A stretch of DNA of 45,500 nt, taken from contig NZ_JAGGLJ010000014.1 of the NCBI RefSeq assembly GCF_017874395.1, forward strand, positions 1 to 45,500, read 5' to 3'. Source of the DNA: Peptoniphilus stercorisuis (lineage in GTDB: Bacteria; Bacillota; Clostridia; Tissierellales; Peptoniphilaceae). Of this stretch, positions 23,066-33,695 are shown piece by piece; the stretch's first letter is position 1; every line of letters begins with the position of its first letter. The notes beneath the pieces are model-generated. The model had not been told where the DNA came from, ran no database searches, and saw only the letters and a list, made by a program, of their open reading frames with translations. The translations under genes were made by a program, and so were the position numbers.

Positions 23066-23090
23066 GCGAAAACTCATATTGGGTTTTCGC
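23066..23090 (+). promoter_or_regulatory. hairpin between gap and pgk (partial terminator or mRNA processing/stability element)
   Basis: The 8-bp stem GCGAAAAC/GTTTTCGC has a 9-base loop. The following sequence (TTAGTCTTTA) lacks a proper T-run, so full termination is unlikely. It could protect the upstream gap mRNA or partly end transcription, raising gap over pgk expression. Confidence 0.6.
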
Positions 23091-23112
23091 TTAGTCTTTA
23101 ATTGGAGGTATT

Positions 23113-24297
23113 ATGAAAAAAACATTAAAGGATTATGATTTTAGTAATAAAAAGGTTTTAATTAGAGTTGATTTTAATGTGCCAATTCAAAATGGAGTTA
23201 TTACTAATGACAATAGAATAGTTGAAAGTCTTCCTACTATAAATTATGTTTTAGAAAATGGGGGATCTGTTGTATTAATGTCTCATCTTGGACGACCTAA
23301 GGGACAATATAATAAGGATATGTCTTTAGAAATTGTATCTAAAAGACTTTCTGAACTTTTAAATAAAGATGTTAAATTTTTAGATGATGAGTCTGTTATT
23401 TCTAATAAGGTTCAAGAGGAAATAATAAATTTAAAATCAGGAGAGGTTGCTCTTCTTGAGAATACTAGATTTGTTGCAGGGGAAGAGAAAAATGATGAAG
23501 ATTTTTCTAAAGAACTTGCTAAAAACTTTGATATTTATGTAAATGATGCTTTTGGAACTAGCCATAGAGCTCATGCTTCAAATGTTGGTGTTTCAGCTTA
23601 TCTTCCATCTGCAATAGGTCTTCTAATTGAAAAGGAAGTTAAATATATTGAAGGTGCTTTAGAAGATCCAAAGAGACCTTTTGTTGCAATTCTAGGTGGA
23701 GCTAAGGTATCTGACAAAATTGGTGTAATTGACAATTTACTTGATAAGGTAGATAAGATTATAATTGTTGGAGCAATGGCTTATACTTTCTTAAAATCTC
23801 AAGGTATAGCTGTTGGAAAGTCTCTTGTTGAAAATGACAAACTTGATGTAGCTAGAGATATTCTTAAAAAAGCAGATGAAAAAAATGTAAGAATTATTCT
23901 TCCTATTGATTTTGTTGTTGCTGAGGAGATTTCAAAGGATGCTAGAACTGCAGTTGTTCCTGCTATGAATATTCCAACAAATCTTGAAGGTCTTGATATT
24001 GGACCTATGAGTGTAAAACTTATTAATGAAGAGTTAAAAGATGCTAAGACTGTAATTTGGAATGGCCCTGCTGGAGTATTTGAAATTCCGATTTTTGCAA
24101 ATGGAACTTTTGAAATAGCTAAGACATTATCAAATTTAGATGCTATTACAATTATTGGTGGAGGAGATTCTGCTTCTGCAATAGCACAAGCTGGTCTTAG
24201 TGATAAAATGTCACATATTTCAACTGGTGGCGGAGCAAGTCTTGAGATGCTTGAAGGGAAAGTTCTTCCTGGAATAGCATGTATTAATGATAAATAG
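23113..24297 (+). CDS. pgk: phosphoglycerate kinase
   Basis: A 394-residue two-domain kinase forming ATP and 3-phosphoglycerate. The N-domain substrate site has RVDFNVPIQNG and SHLGRPKG with a basic patch. The C-domain nucleotide site has the GGAKVSDKIGVI and GGGDSASAI motifs. The length is normal. GGAGG lies before the ATG. It continues into tpiA after 8 bases. Confidence 0.98.
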   Translation: MKKTLKDYDFSNKKVLIRVDFNVPIQNGVITNDNRIVESLPTINYVLENGGSVVLMSHLGRPKGQYNKDMSLEIVSKRLSELLNKDVKFLDDESVISNKVQEEIINLKSGEVALLENTRFVAGEEKNDEDFSKELAKNFDIYVNDAFGTSHRAHASNVGVSAYLPSAIGLLIEKEVKYIEGALEDPKRPFVAILGGAKVSDKIGVIDNLLDKVDKIIIVGAMAYTFLKSQGIAVGKSLVENDKLDVARDILKKADEKNVRIILPIDFVVAEEISKDARTAVVPAMNIPTNLEGLDIGPMSVKLINEELKDAKTVIWNGPAGVFEIPIFANGTFEIAKTLSNLDAITIIGGGDSASAIAQAGLSDKMSHISTGGGASLEMLEGKVLPGIACINDK

Positions 24298-24305
24298 GAG
24301 GATAT

Positions 24306-25052
24306 ATGAGAAAACCACTCATAGCAGGTAACTGGAAAATGAACTTAAATGTTACTGACACAAAAGAAATGTTAAATGAACTTGTTAAAATGGATTTAGA
24401 TAATAAGGTTGATGCATTAATTTGCCCAACTTTTACTTCACTATATCCTGCAATGGAAATTTTAAAAGATTCTAATGTTTTATTAGGAGCTCAAAATGTA
24501 AGTGAATATGAAGATGGTGCAAGAACTGGAGAAATATCTACTAATATGCTAAGAGATTTAGATGTTAAGTATATTATTCTAGGCCATTCTGAAAGAAGAA
24601 CTTACTATAATGAAAGTAATGAAATAGTAAATGCCAAAATAAAAAGAGCTATTGATGAAGATTTTGTAGCTATTCTTTGTGTTGGTGAGGAAGAAAAAGA
24701 TAGAGAAGAAAACAATCACGAAAAAGTTGTAGAAAATCAACTTAGAAAATCTCTAAAAGATATTGAGGATTATAAAAAAGTTGTAGTTGCTTATGAGCCT
24801 ATTTGGGCAATAGGTACTGGAAAGACTTGTAATCCTGAAGATGCTGAAAAAATGTGTCTATTTATTAGAGAAATATTAAGTGATATTTTTGATAAAGAAA
24901 AATCTAATGAAATTAGAATCCTTTATGGTGGTTCTGTAAAACCTGCAAATGTAAAAGAACTTATGCAAAATGAAAATATTGACGGAGCTCTTGTAGGTGG
25001 AGCAAGCCTTAAAGCAGAGGATTTTAGGGATTTAGTTAATTTTGGAGAATAA
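24306..25052 (+). CDS. tpiA: triosephosphate isomerase
   Basis: A 248-residue TIM-barrel enzyme interconverting dihydroxyacetone phosphate and glyceraldehyde-3-phosphate. NWKMN near the start supplies the catalytic Asn/Lys, GHSERR holds the catalytic His, and AYEPIWAIGTGK carries the catalytic Glu and the mobile loop 6. AGGAGG precedes the ATG. Only 4 bases separate its stop from gpmI. Confidence 0.98.
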   Translation: MRKPLIAGNWKMNLNVTDTKEMLNELVKMDLDNKVDALICPTFTSLYPAMEILKDSNVLLGAQNVSEYEDGARTGEISTNMLRDLDVKYIILGHSERRTYYNESNEIVNAKIKRAIDEDFVAILCVGEEEKDREENNHEKVVENQLRKSLKDIEDYKKVVVAYEPIWAIGTGKTCNPEDAEKMCLFIREILSDIFDKEKSNEIRILYGGSVKPANVKELMQNENIDGALVGGASLKAEDFRDLVNFGE

Positions 25053-25056
25053 AAAA

Positions 25057-27870
<2,814 letters not shown>

Positions 27871-27871
<1 letters not shown>

Positions 27872-28266
27872 TGAAAATATATTTTATAAGACATGGAATA
27901 GCTGAAGCCTTTGCAGACTCTGACTTTCAAAGAGAACTTACACTAGAGGGAAAGATTAAATTAAATGACACTTTTCGTGAATTTGCAAAAATTTTTGATG
28001 AAGAAGAATATTTAATATACTCATCACCTCTTGTAAGAGCAGTACAAAGCGCAGAAATTCTTTCAAATAAACTAGGAGAAGACTTTGAAATAAAAGATTA
28101 TCTTGCAGGATTTTCAATAGAAGAACTAGAAAAAGAACTTAAAAAAGATAATTGTAATGCTTATATATTAGTAACTCATGAGCCCTATATATCACAGGCA
28201 ATATATGATAAAACTAAAAAATTATTAAATATAAGTAGAGGTTCAATTCATATTTTAGAAATATAA
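27871..28266 (+). CDS. histidine phosphatase family protein, SixA-like
   Basis: A 131-residue short member of the histidine phosphatase (phosphoglycerate mutase-fold) superfamily. The phosphohistidine motif RHG is at 7-9, a second Arg is in SSPLVRAVQSAE, and the second catalytic His is in VTHEP. The size fits SixA-type phosphohistidine phosphatases rather than a mutase. The ATG overlaps the eno stop (TAATG) and has no ribosome site, so translation is coupled to eno. In this position it may act on phosphorylated sugar-pathway or PTS proteins, which is speculative. Confidence 0.8.
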
Positions 28267-28274
28267 TAATAATT

Positions 28275-28306
28275 AAGAAGTAGATTGAATTCTACTTCTT
28301 TTTTTA
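28275..28306 (+). terminator. terminator of the glycolytic operon
   Basis: A 10-bp stem AAGAAGTAGA/TCTACTTCTT with a 6-base loop precedes seven T. Confidence 0.9.
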
Positions 28307-28382
28307 TTTTATAATGTCATTAATTTAAAAATAATATAGAAATTTCTAATAATTATGAGTTTAATACATAAGATAACTTTAA

Positions 28383-28445
28383 ATCAGTAAATATAAAAGT
28401 TTTTATAAAGGATATTATGGCGAAATTGTAGCAGTATTTAAATAA
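28383..28445 (+). pseudogene. possible 3' remnant of a decayed gene
   Basis: A 20-codon open frame without a start codon ends in YKGYYGEIVAVFK-stop, 6 bases before an intact terminator-like hairpin. Nothing upstream encodes the rest. It could be the surviving tail of a lost gene or chance; low confidence. The rest of the 28307-28530 gap shows nothing else. Confidence 0.2.
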
Positions 28446-28451
28446 TAAAAG

Positions 28452-28477
28452 GAGGTGGAGAAATCCATCTCTTTTTT
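28452..28477 (+). terminator. orphan terminator
   Basis: The 8-bp stem GAGGTGGA/TCCATCTC (one G-U pair) with a GAAA loop is followed by six T. No complete gene ends here; the glycolytic operon already has its own terminator 150 bases upstream. Confidence 0.75.
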
Positions 28478-28534
28478 GTAAAAGTTAAAATTTAGTTAAG
28501 AAAACTTAGAATTATTCTTAAATGTCCATTAATT

Positions 28535-28543
28535 TGATATAAT
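28535..28543 (+). promoter_or_regulatory. extended -10 promoter of murJ
   Basis: TGATATAAT matches TGnTATAAT; a weak TTCTTA lies 17 bases upstream of the -10 hexamer. It is about 30 bases before the murJ start. Confidence 0.5.
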
Positions 28544-28574
28544 AGAATTATTAAAAAGAAAAAGAGGATTGATA

Positions 28575-30074
28575 ATGAAAACATCTTATATACTTATGAT
28601 TGTAACAATTGTTGCAAAATTATTTGGGCTTTTAAGAGAAAAGGCTCTTGCTTATTTTTTCGGAACGGCAATTTTAGCTGATGTTTTTTTAGTTGCCTTT
28701 CAAATTCCAATGACTTTTACAAATGTAATAAGTGGAGCAACAGCAAATGGATATATTCCAATATATGATAAGGTAAAACAATCTAGTTCAAAGAAGGATG
28801 CTGATTTATTTACAAGTAATCTTACAAATATAATTTTTGTAGTATCTTTTATAATTTCTATAATTGGGATTGTTTTTGCAAGACCTCTTGTAAAAGTAAT
28901 GGCTATTGGATTTAAGGCTGAGGAACTTGAACTTTGTGTTTTAATTACAAGAATTGCAATGTTATCACTTGGAGCAACTTCTGTATTTTCAATATTTAAG
29001 GCATATCTTCAAATAGAGAGAAAATTTATTGTATCAGTTGCTCATGCAATAGTTATGAATATAATAATTATAATTTCAATGTGGATTAGTTCAAAGTTTG
29101 GATATATATATCTTGGAATTGGAATTTTAGTAGCCTTTGTATTTCAATATATTATATTTTTACCATATATTAAAAAGTCAGGTTATAGACATAAATTTGG
29201 ATTTGATTTTGAAGATGAAAATTTAAAGGCAATGCTTAAGATTATAGTTCCTGTATTAATTTCAACTTCTGTAATAGAGCTTAATTTTATTATTTCAAAG
29301 TCTATTGCATCATCACTTTTTGAAGGTGGAATTTCAACACTTAATTATGCTTACAAACTTCAAAGTTTTGTAACAGGAATTGTAATTACATCAATTACAA
29401 CAGCTGTTTATCCAGAAATGGCAAGACTAGGTGCTTTAAAGGATTATAATGGACTAAGAAAACAGACATCAGAGGCAATATTTACAATGGCACTTCTTGT
29501 AATTCCTGCAAGTGTTGGGCTTTTTATATTTGCAGAACCTATTGTAAAACTTCTTTTTGTAGGTGGAGCATTTTCAGTTGATGATGCTAAGGTTACAGCT
29601 TTGGCACTGTCATTTTATGCAATTGGAATAATAGGAATAGGAATTAGAGAAATAATTTCAAGAGTATTTTATACAATAATGGATGCAAAAAGACCTGTTA
29701 TAAATTCAGTTATAATGGTTGTACTAAATATTGTACTTAGTATTAGTTTTGCGAAAATGTGGGGGATTAAAGGACTTGCCTTTGCAACAAGTGTATCTTT
29801 TATAGTAGGTGCTATTTTAATAGTATTATCTCTTAAGAAAAAACTTGGATCTATAATTACAAAAACTACAACTTATGATATTTTTAAAATAATTATATCT
29901 ACTATTATTATGGCGGTTTTATCAAAGTTTGCATTTAATGCTATATTAAATTCTTTAGGATCAAATTTATCACTTATAATTGCAATAGTTGTAGCAGGAA
30001 TATCTTATATTATTTCACTTTTAATTTTTAGACCAAGTGAAATAAACAAGTTAATTGGAAAAATTAAAAAGTAA
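28575..30074 (+). CDS. murJ: lipid II flippase MurJ (MviN family)
   Basis: A 499-residue polytopic membrane protein (about 14 helices) of the MOP superfamily that flips lipid II across the membrane. The N-terminus with KLFGLLREKALAYFFG and the AFQIPMTFTNVISGATANGYIPIY region is the MurJ signature, and a later ISRVFYTIMDAKRPVINS motif is also typical. Start ATG 28575 has GAGGA 7 bases upstream; an upstream in-frame TTG is less likely. It could instead be a close MurJ-like polysaccharide flippase, but no capsule genes are around. Confidence 0.88.
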   Translation: MKTSYILMIVTIVAKLFGLLREKALAYFFGTAILADVFLVAFQIPMTFTNVISGATANGYIPIYDKVKQSSSKKDADLFTSNLTNIIFVVSFIISIIGIVFARPLVKVMAIGFKAEELELCVLITRIAMLSLGATSVFSIFKAYLQIERKFIVSVAHAIVMNIIIIISMWISSKFGYIYLGIGILVAFVFQYIIFLPYIKKSGYRHKFGFDFEDENLKAMLKIIVPVLISTSVIELNFIISKSIASSLFEGGISTLNYAYKLQSFVTGIVITSITTAVYPEMARLGALKDYNGLRKQTSEAIFTMALLVIPASVGLFIFAEPIVKLLFVGGAFSVDDAKVTALALSFYAIGIIGIGIREIISRVFYTIMDAKRPVINSVIMVVLNIVLSISFAKMWGIKGLAFATSVSFIVGAILIVLSLKKKLGSIITKTTTYDIFKIIISTIIMAVLSKFAFNAILNSLGSNLSLIIAIVVAGISYIISLLIFRPSEINKLIGKIKK

Positions 30075-30151
30075 TATAATTCTTTAGATAAATTTAATAA
30101 ACTATTTAGAAAAAATGAAGAATTTTATGTAATACTAAAATAGGGGAAAAA

Positions 30152-30583
30152 ATGAAGATAAAAGATATATTAATAGTGGCGCTTTTAATAGCTGTTGGGT
30201 TTTTAGCTTATGATAGATATAATGCAAGACAAGAGGAAAAACTTGCTTTAGAAAATCAAAAGGCTGAAGAAATGAAAATAGATAATAGTGAAGATAAAAC
30301 TGATGAATTTTTAAATAAAATCCTAGAAGAAAATGGATATTTTGAAATAAAAGATGAATTTACTAAAAAAGAAATAAAAGAAGCTGTAAAAAAAGTTTTA
30401 GAAGATGATGATATAAAAAATGAATTAAAGAAAAAATCATTTAAATTAAAAGATGGTAAATTAAATGTAGAAATTGACTTAAAAGATTTAGGGCAAAAAT
30501 TTAAAAATGGTGCAGAGATATCAAAAGATCTTGTTAAGGATATAATTGAAGATGAAATAAATAAAAATAACACTAAAAATTAG
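30152..30583 (+). CDS. hypothetical membrane-anchored protein
   Basis: A 143-residue protein with one N-terminal membrane helix (ILIVALLIAVGFLAY, about 6-20) and a very charged Lys/Glu/Asp-rich remainder, probably helical. No motif is recognised. AGGGGAAA precedes the ATG. It lies 77 bases after murJ with no terminator between, so it may share that transcript. Its own terminator overlaps its stop codon. Confidence 0.65.
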   Translation: MKIKDILIVALLIAVGFLAYDRYNARQEEKLALENQKAEEMKIDNSEDKTDEFLNKILEENGYFEIKDEFTKKEIKEAVKKVLEDDDIKNELKKKSFKLKDGKLNVEIDLKDLGQKFKNGAEISKDLVKDIIEDEINKNNTKN

Positions 30584-30597
30584 TGTTATTTTTTATT
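30566..30597 (+). terminator. terminator overlapping the end of the anchored hypothetical gene
   Basis: An 11-bp stem AATAACACTAA/TTAGTGTTATT with an AAA loop is followed by TTTT. Confidence 0.85.
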
Positions 30598-30743
30598 TAT
30601 AAAGACATATTTGTGAAATCTGTATTTATAAAAGTTATTAAAGATGATATCTTAGTATAGTGGAGTAATTATTTATTTAAATATAAAAACTAAAGATTTT
30701 AAATAGATATGTATATATGTTATTATTAAGAAGAGGTGAGTGT

Positions 30744-32105
30744 ATGGAATATCAAGAATATAAGGGATATAGAGAGTATTTTAAAGAACTAATTGATACA
30801 AAAAATTTAAAAGAACTTAAAACGACAATTAGCGAATTAAATGTAGTAGATATTGCAGAAATAATAGAGGACATGGATGATAAAGAGATGCTCTTGGTAT
30901 TTCGAATGCTTCCAAAGGAAATGAGTGCTGAAGTCTTTTCTTATATGGAAAGATATGATCAACTTAGAATTATAAATTCTATTACAGATACTGAGCTTAC
31001 TTCAATTATAGATGAACTTGATTTTGATGATATGATTGATGTTTTGGAGGAAATGCCTGCAAATGTTGTAACAAAAGTTTTAGGTAATACTCCAGCTAAT
31101 GAAAGAAAACTTATAAATGAATTTTTAAGATATCCTGAGGATTCTGCAGGTTCTATAATGACTATTGAATATGTAGTCTTAAAACCTGAAATGAATGTTA
31201 AGGATGCTTTAGAACATATAAAACAAATAGGTATGGATAAGGAAACTATTTATACTTGTTATGTAGAAAATGAATATAAAATGTTAATAGGATTTGTATC
31301 TTTAAGAACTTTAGTAGTTTCAGATGAAAGCAAGCTTATTAAAGATATAATGGTTGAAGATGTAATAAGTGTAAACACTTTAGAGGACCAAGAGGAAGTT
31401 GCAGATAAATTTGTAAGATATGGATATATTGCTCTACCTGTAGTTGATGGAGAGTATAGACTTTGTGGTATTATTACTTTTGATGATATTATGGATGTTG
31501 TTGAATCTGAGGCAACAGAGGACTTTCATAAGATGGCAGCTATTGCACCTTCTGAGGATGAGTATTTAGATCAAACTCCTTGGCAACTTGCAAAAAATAG
31601 ACTTCCATGGCTTTTAGTTCTTATGATTTCAGCTACTCTTACTGGTGGAATTATAGATAGATATAATTATATTATTGCACAATACTTAATACTATCTACA
31701 TTTATACCAATGATGACAGATACTGGTGGAAACTCTGGTTCACAATCATCAACTACTGTTATTCGTGCACTTGCAACTGGAGAGATTGGACTTTCTGATA
31801 GTTTAAAAGTAATGGTAAAAGAGATGACAGTTGGAATAATTGCTGGTGGAATTTTGTCCTTTGTAAACTTTTTAAGAATAGTATTTATTACAAAGGTACA
31901 ATTAAAAATTGCATTTTTAGTTTCATTTACAATGTTTATAACAGTTGTACTGTCTAAGTTTTTAGGTGCGGCACTTCCACTTTTTGCGAAAAAGGTGAAT
32001 ATTGACCCTGCTATTATGGCATCAGCACTTATAACAACTATAATAGATACTGTTGTTTTAATGATTTACTTTAGCTTAGCAGTTAAATTATTGCCAATAG
32101 TGTAA
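30744..32105 (+). CDS. mgtE: magnesium transporter MgtE
   Basis: A 453-residue Mg2+ channel. A cytosolic superhelical N domain (about 1-120, with MDDKEMLLVFRMLPKEMSAEVFSYM) is followed by a pair of CBS domains (about 125-245) that sense Mg2+, a plug helix and five membrane helices. TGGNSGSQSSTTVIRALATGE and the pore region NIDPAIMASALITTIIDT (with the conserved Asp) are diagnostic. Start ATG 30744 has AGAGGTG upstream; the longer frame from 30717 lacks a ribosome site. No M-box riboswitch is seen in the 160-base leader. Confidence 0.95.
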   Translation: MEYQEYKGYREYFKELIDTKNLKELKTTISELNVVDIAEIIEDMDDKEMLLVFRMLPKEMSAEVFSYMERYDQLRIINSITDTELTSIIDELDFDDMIDVLEEMPANVVTKVLGNTPANERKLINEFLRYPEDSAGSIMTIEYVVLKPEMNVKDALEHIKQIGMDKETIYTCYVENEYKMLIGFVSLRTLVVSDESKLIKDIMVEDVISVNTLEDQEEVADKFVRYGYIALPVVDGEYRLCGIITFDDIMDVVESEATEDFHKMAAIAPSEDEYLDQTPWQLAKNRLPWLLVLMISATLTGGIIDRYNYIIAQYLILSTFIPMMTDTGGNSGSQSSTTVIRALATGEIGLSDSLKVMVKEMTVGIIAGGILSFVNFLRIVFITKVQLKIAFLVSFTMFITVVLSKFLGAALPLFAKKVNIDPAIMASALITTIIDTVVLMIYFSLAVKLLPIV

Positions 32106-32115
32106 ATAAGAAAAT

Positions 32116-32149
32116 AAAAAAAGACCTAAGTTTTTTCTTAGGTCTTTTT
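32116..32149. terminator. bidirectional terminator between mgtE and the glutaredoxin gene
   Basis: A 13-bp stem AAAAAGACCTAAG/CTTAGGTCTTTTT with a T6 loop serves both convergent genes. Confidence 0.88.
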
Positions 32150-32150
32150 A

Positions 32151-32390
32151 TTATAGATAATTTTCTTTTAGATAATTAATAATATCCATAGACTCATACA
32201 TTGGCTTTTCATCTACAAATAAACAAGGTACTTGTTTTTTGCCACCAACTTCTACTAAGTGCTCACGTGCTTCTTTATCTTTATCAATATTAATATAATT
32301 AACACCACTAATATTGTTGTCTTCTATAAAGTTTTCTACTTTTCTACAAAATGGACAATATGTTCCAATATATAAATTTAAATTTGCCAT
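32151..32390 (-). CDS. glutaredoxin family protein
   Basis: A 79-residue thioredoxin-fold protein with the redox motif CPFC (C12-C15) near the N-terminus, the cis-Pro in KQVPCLFVD, and an additional Cys after that Pro. It resembles small glutaredoxin/NrdH-like proteins; the partner (ribonucleotide reductase or other) is not adjacent. AGGAGG precedes the ATG on the minus strand. Confidence 0.88.
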   Translation of the reverse strand: MANLNLYIGTYCPFCRKVENFIEDNNISGVNYINIDKDKEAREHLVEVGGKKQVPCLFVDEKPMYESMDIINYLKENYL

Positions 32391-32491
32391 AATAACCTCC
32401 TATATATAATAATTTTACCCTGAGGGTATTTATCTAAACATTTAAAGTTCGGTGTTTTTTTGGTATAATAGCATAGATTAGAGGTGAAAAG

Positions 32492-32902
32492 ATGAGTTTA
32501 TTTGATGAGCTTCAAGATAATATTTCTGATTTAAAAGATAATTTAAAAATTGCATCTGCAAAAATTTCTGAAAATTCAAAAGAAATAAAAAAACAAGCTA
32601 AGATAAAATTGGAATTAGCAAAGGAAGAAAAGAAATTAAATGATTTGTATAGAAAAATAGGAAAAGAGTATTATGAAATTCACAAAAGACTAGGTGATAG
32701 TGAAGACACACCAATTAGTAATTATCTAAAAGAAATAGATATGTCTATTGCAAAAATAGAGGCACTAAAAACTAAAACTGATGACTTTACTTCATATTCT
32801 AAGGAATCTGATGACTATTATACAGGATATATAAATAAAATATCAGAATACAATGAAAATAAAGATGATACTATATATATAGATGATAATGAACTAAAGT
32901 AG
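32492..32902 (+). CDS. hypothetical coiled-coil protein
   Basis: A 136-residue soluble protein. Residues 1-60 are strongly helical and charged (heptad-like pattern, SLFDELQDNISDLKDNLKIASAKISENSKEIKKQAKIKLELAKEEKKLNDLYRKIG shortened in many related anaerobes). A second helix (about 78-98) and an acidic, Tyr/Asp-rich tail follow. No catalytic motif. TATAAT with TG 30 bases upstream and AGAGGTG before the ATG. It begins a run of genes leading into cell-wall synthesis (hydrolase, MurF-like, ddl), suggesting but not proving an envelope role. Confidence 0.65.
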   Translation: MSLFDELQDNISDLKDNLKIASAKISENSKEIKKQAKIKLELAKEEKKLNDLYRKIGKEYYEIHKRLGDSEDTPISNYLKEIDMSIAKIEALKTKTDDFTSYSKESDDYYTGYINKISEYNENKDDTIYIDDNELK

Positions 32903-32913
32903 TTGGAGGAAAA

Positions 32914-33687
32914 ATGGAAAAAAAAGATATAAATCTTCTAGGTACTAATATAAAATATATTGAACTTGGAGATGAAGGAGGAAGGCCTTTAGTTGTTCTA
33001 CATGGATGGGGAGCAAATATAGAGTCTATTATGCCAATTGTAAATTCAATTCCAAAGGGATATAAAATTTATGCCTATGATGCTCCAGGATTTGGAGATA
33101 GTGATGAGCCTAAAAGTGCTTTGTCAACTTGGGATTATGAACTTTATTTAGAGGAGTTTTTAGAAAAGAAAAATATTGGAAAAGCTACTTTTATAGGGCA
33201 TTCCTTTGGTGGAAAAACTCTAAGTATTTTTGCGGCTAAAAATAAAGATAAGGTTGAAAAACTTGTACTTATTGATGCATCAGGAGTTATTCCAAAGAGA
33301 ACTTTTTCTTATTATTTTAAAGTTTATATTTTTAAATTTTTAAGGTTTTTATATACAAAGCTTTTCTTCTGGAATAATAATACAGATGGTATTAAAAAGT
33401 TTTATGAGAAGTTTGGATCTGATGATTATCAGGCTTCACAAGGTGTTATGAGAGAAACCTTTGTAAAGGTAGTAAATGAATCAACTGAAGAATGTTTTAA
33501 GGATATTGATGCAGAAACTCTCTTAGTTTGGGGAGAGCTTGATGATGCAACTCCAGTATATATGGCAAAAGTTTTTGAGAGTAAAATAAAAAATTCAGGA
33601 CTTGTTGTTTTTGAAAAAGCTGGACATTTTAGTTATATTGATGATTATGGCACTTTTTCTGCTGTAATAAATTCATTTTTAGATTAG
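32914..33687 (+). CDS. alpha/beta hydrolase fold protein
   Basis: A 257-residue hydrolase with the full catalytic triad: nucleophile Ser97 in GHSFGG, acid Asp210 or Asp211 in WGELDDATP, and His238 in AGHFSYID. The oxyanion segment is HGWGAN (30-35). No signal peptide, so it is cytoplasmic; a hydrophobic cap (YYFKVYIFKFLRFLYTKLFFW, about 133-153) suggests contact with a lipid-like substrate. TTGGAGG lies before the ATG. It sits 8 bases upstream of the MurF-like gene and 11 bases after the coiled-coil gene. The substrate is unknown. Confidence 0.85.
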   Translation: MEKKDINLLGTNIKYIELGDEGGRPLVVLHGWGANIESIMPIVNSIPKGYKIYAYDAPGFGDSDEPKSALSTWDYELYLEEFLEKKNIGKATFIGHSFGGKTLSIFAAKNKDKVEKLVLIDASGVIPKRTFSYYFKVYIFKFLRFLYTKLFFWNNNTDGIKKFYEKFGSDDYQASQGVMRETFVKVVNESTEECFKDIDAETLLVWGELDDATPVYMAKVFESKIKNSGLVVFEKAGHFSYIDDYGTFSAVINSFLD

Positions 33688-33695
33688 GAGATAAT

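Noticed and set aside
30598-30743. Possible M-box magnesium riboswitch upstream of mgtE
   Set aside because: The leader is short, AT-rich and lacks the conserved M-box cores; no alternative terminator is present.
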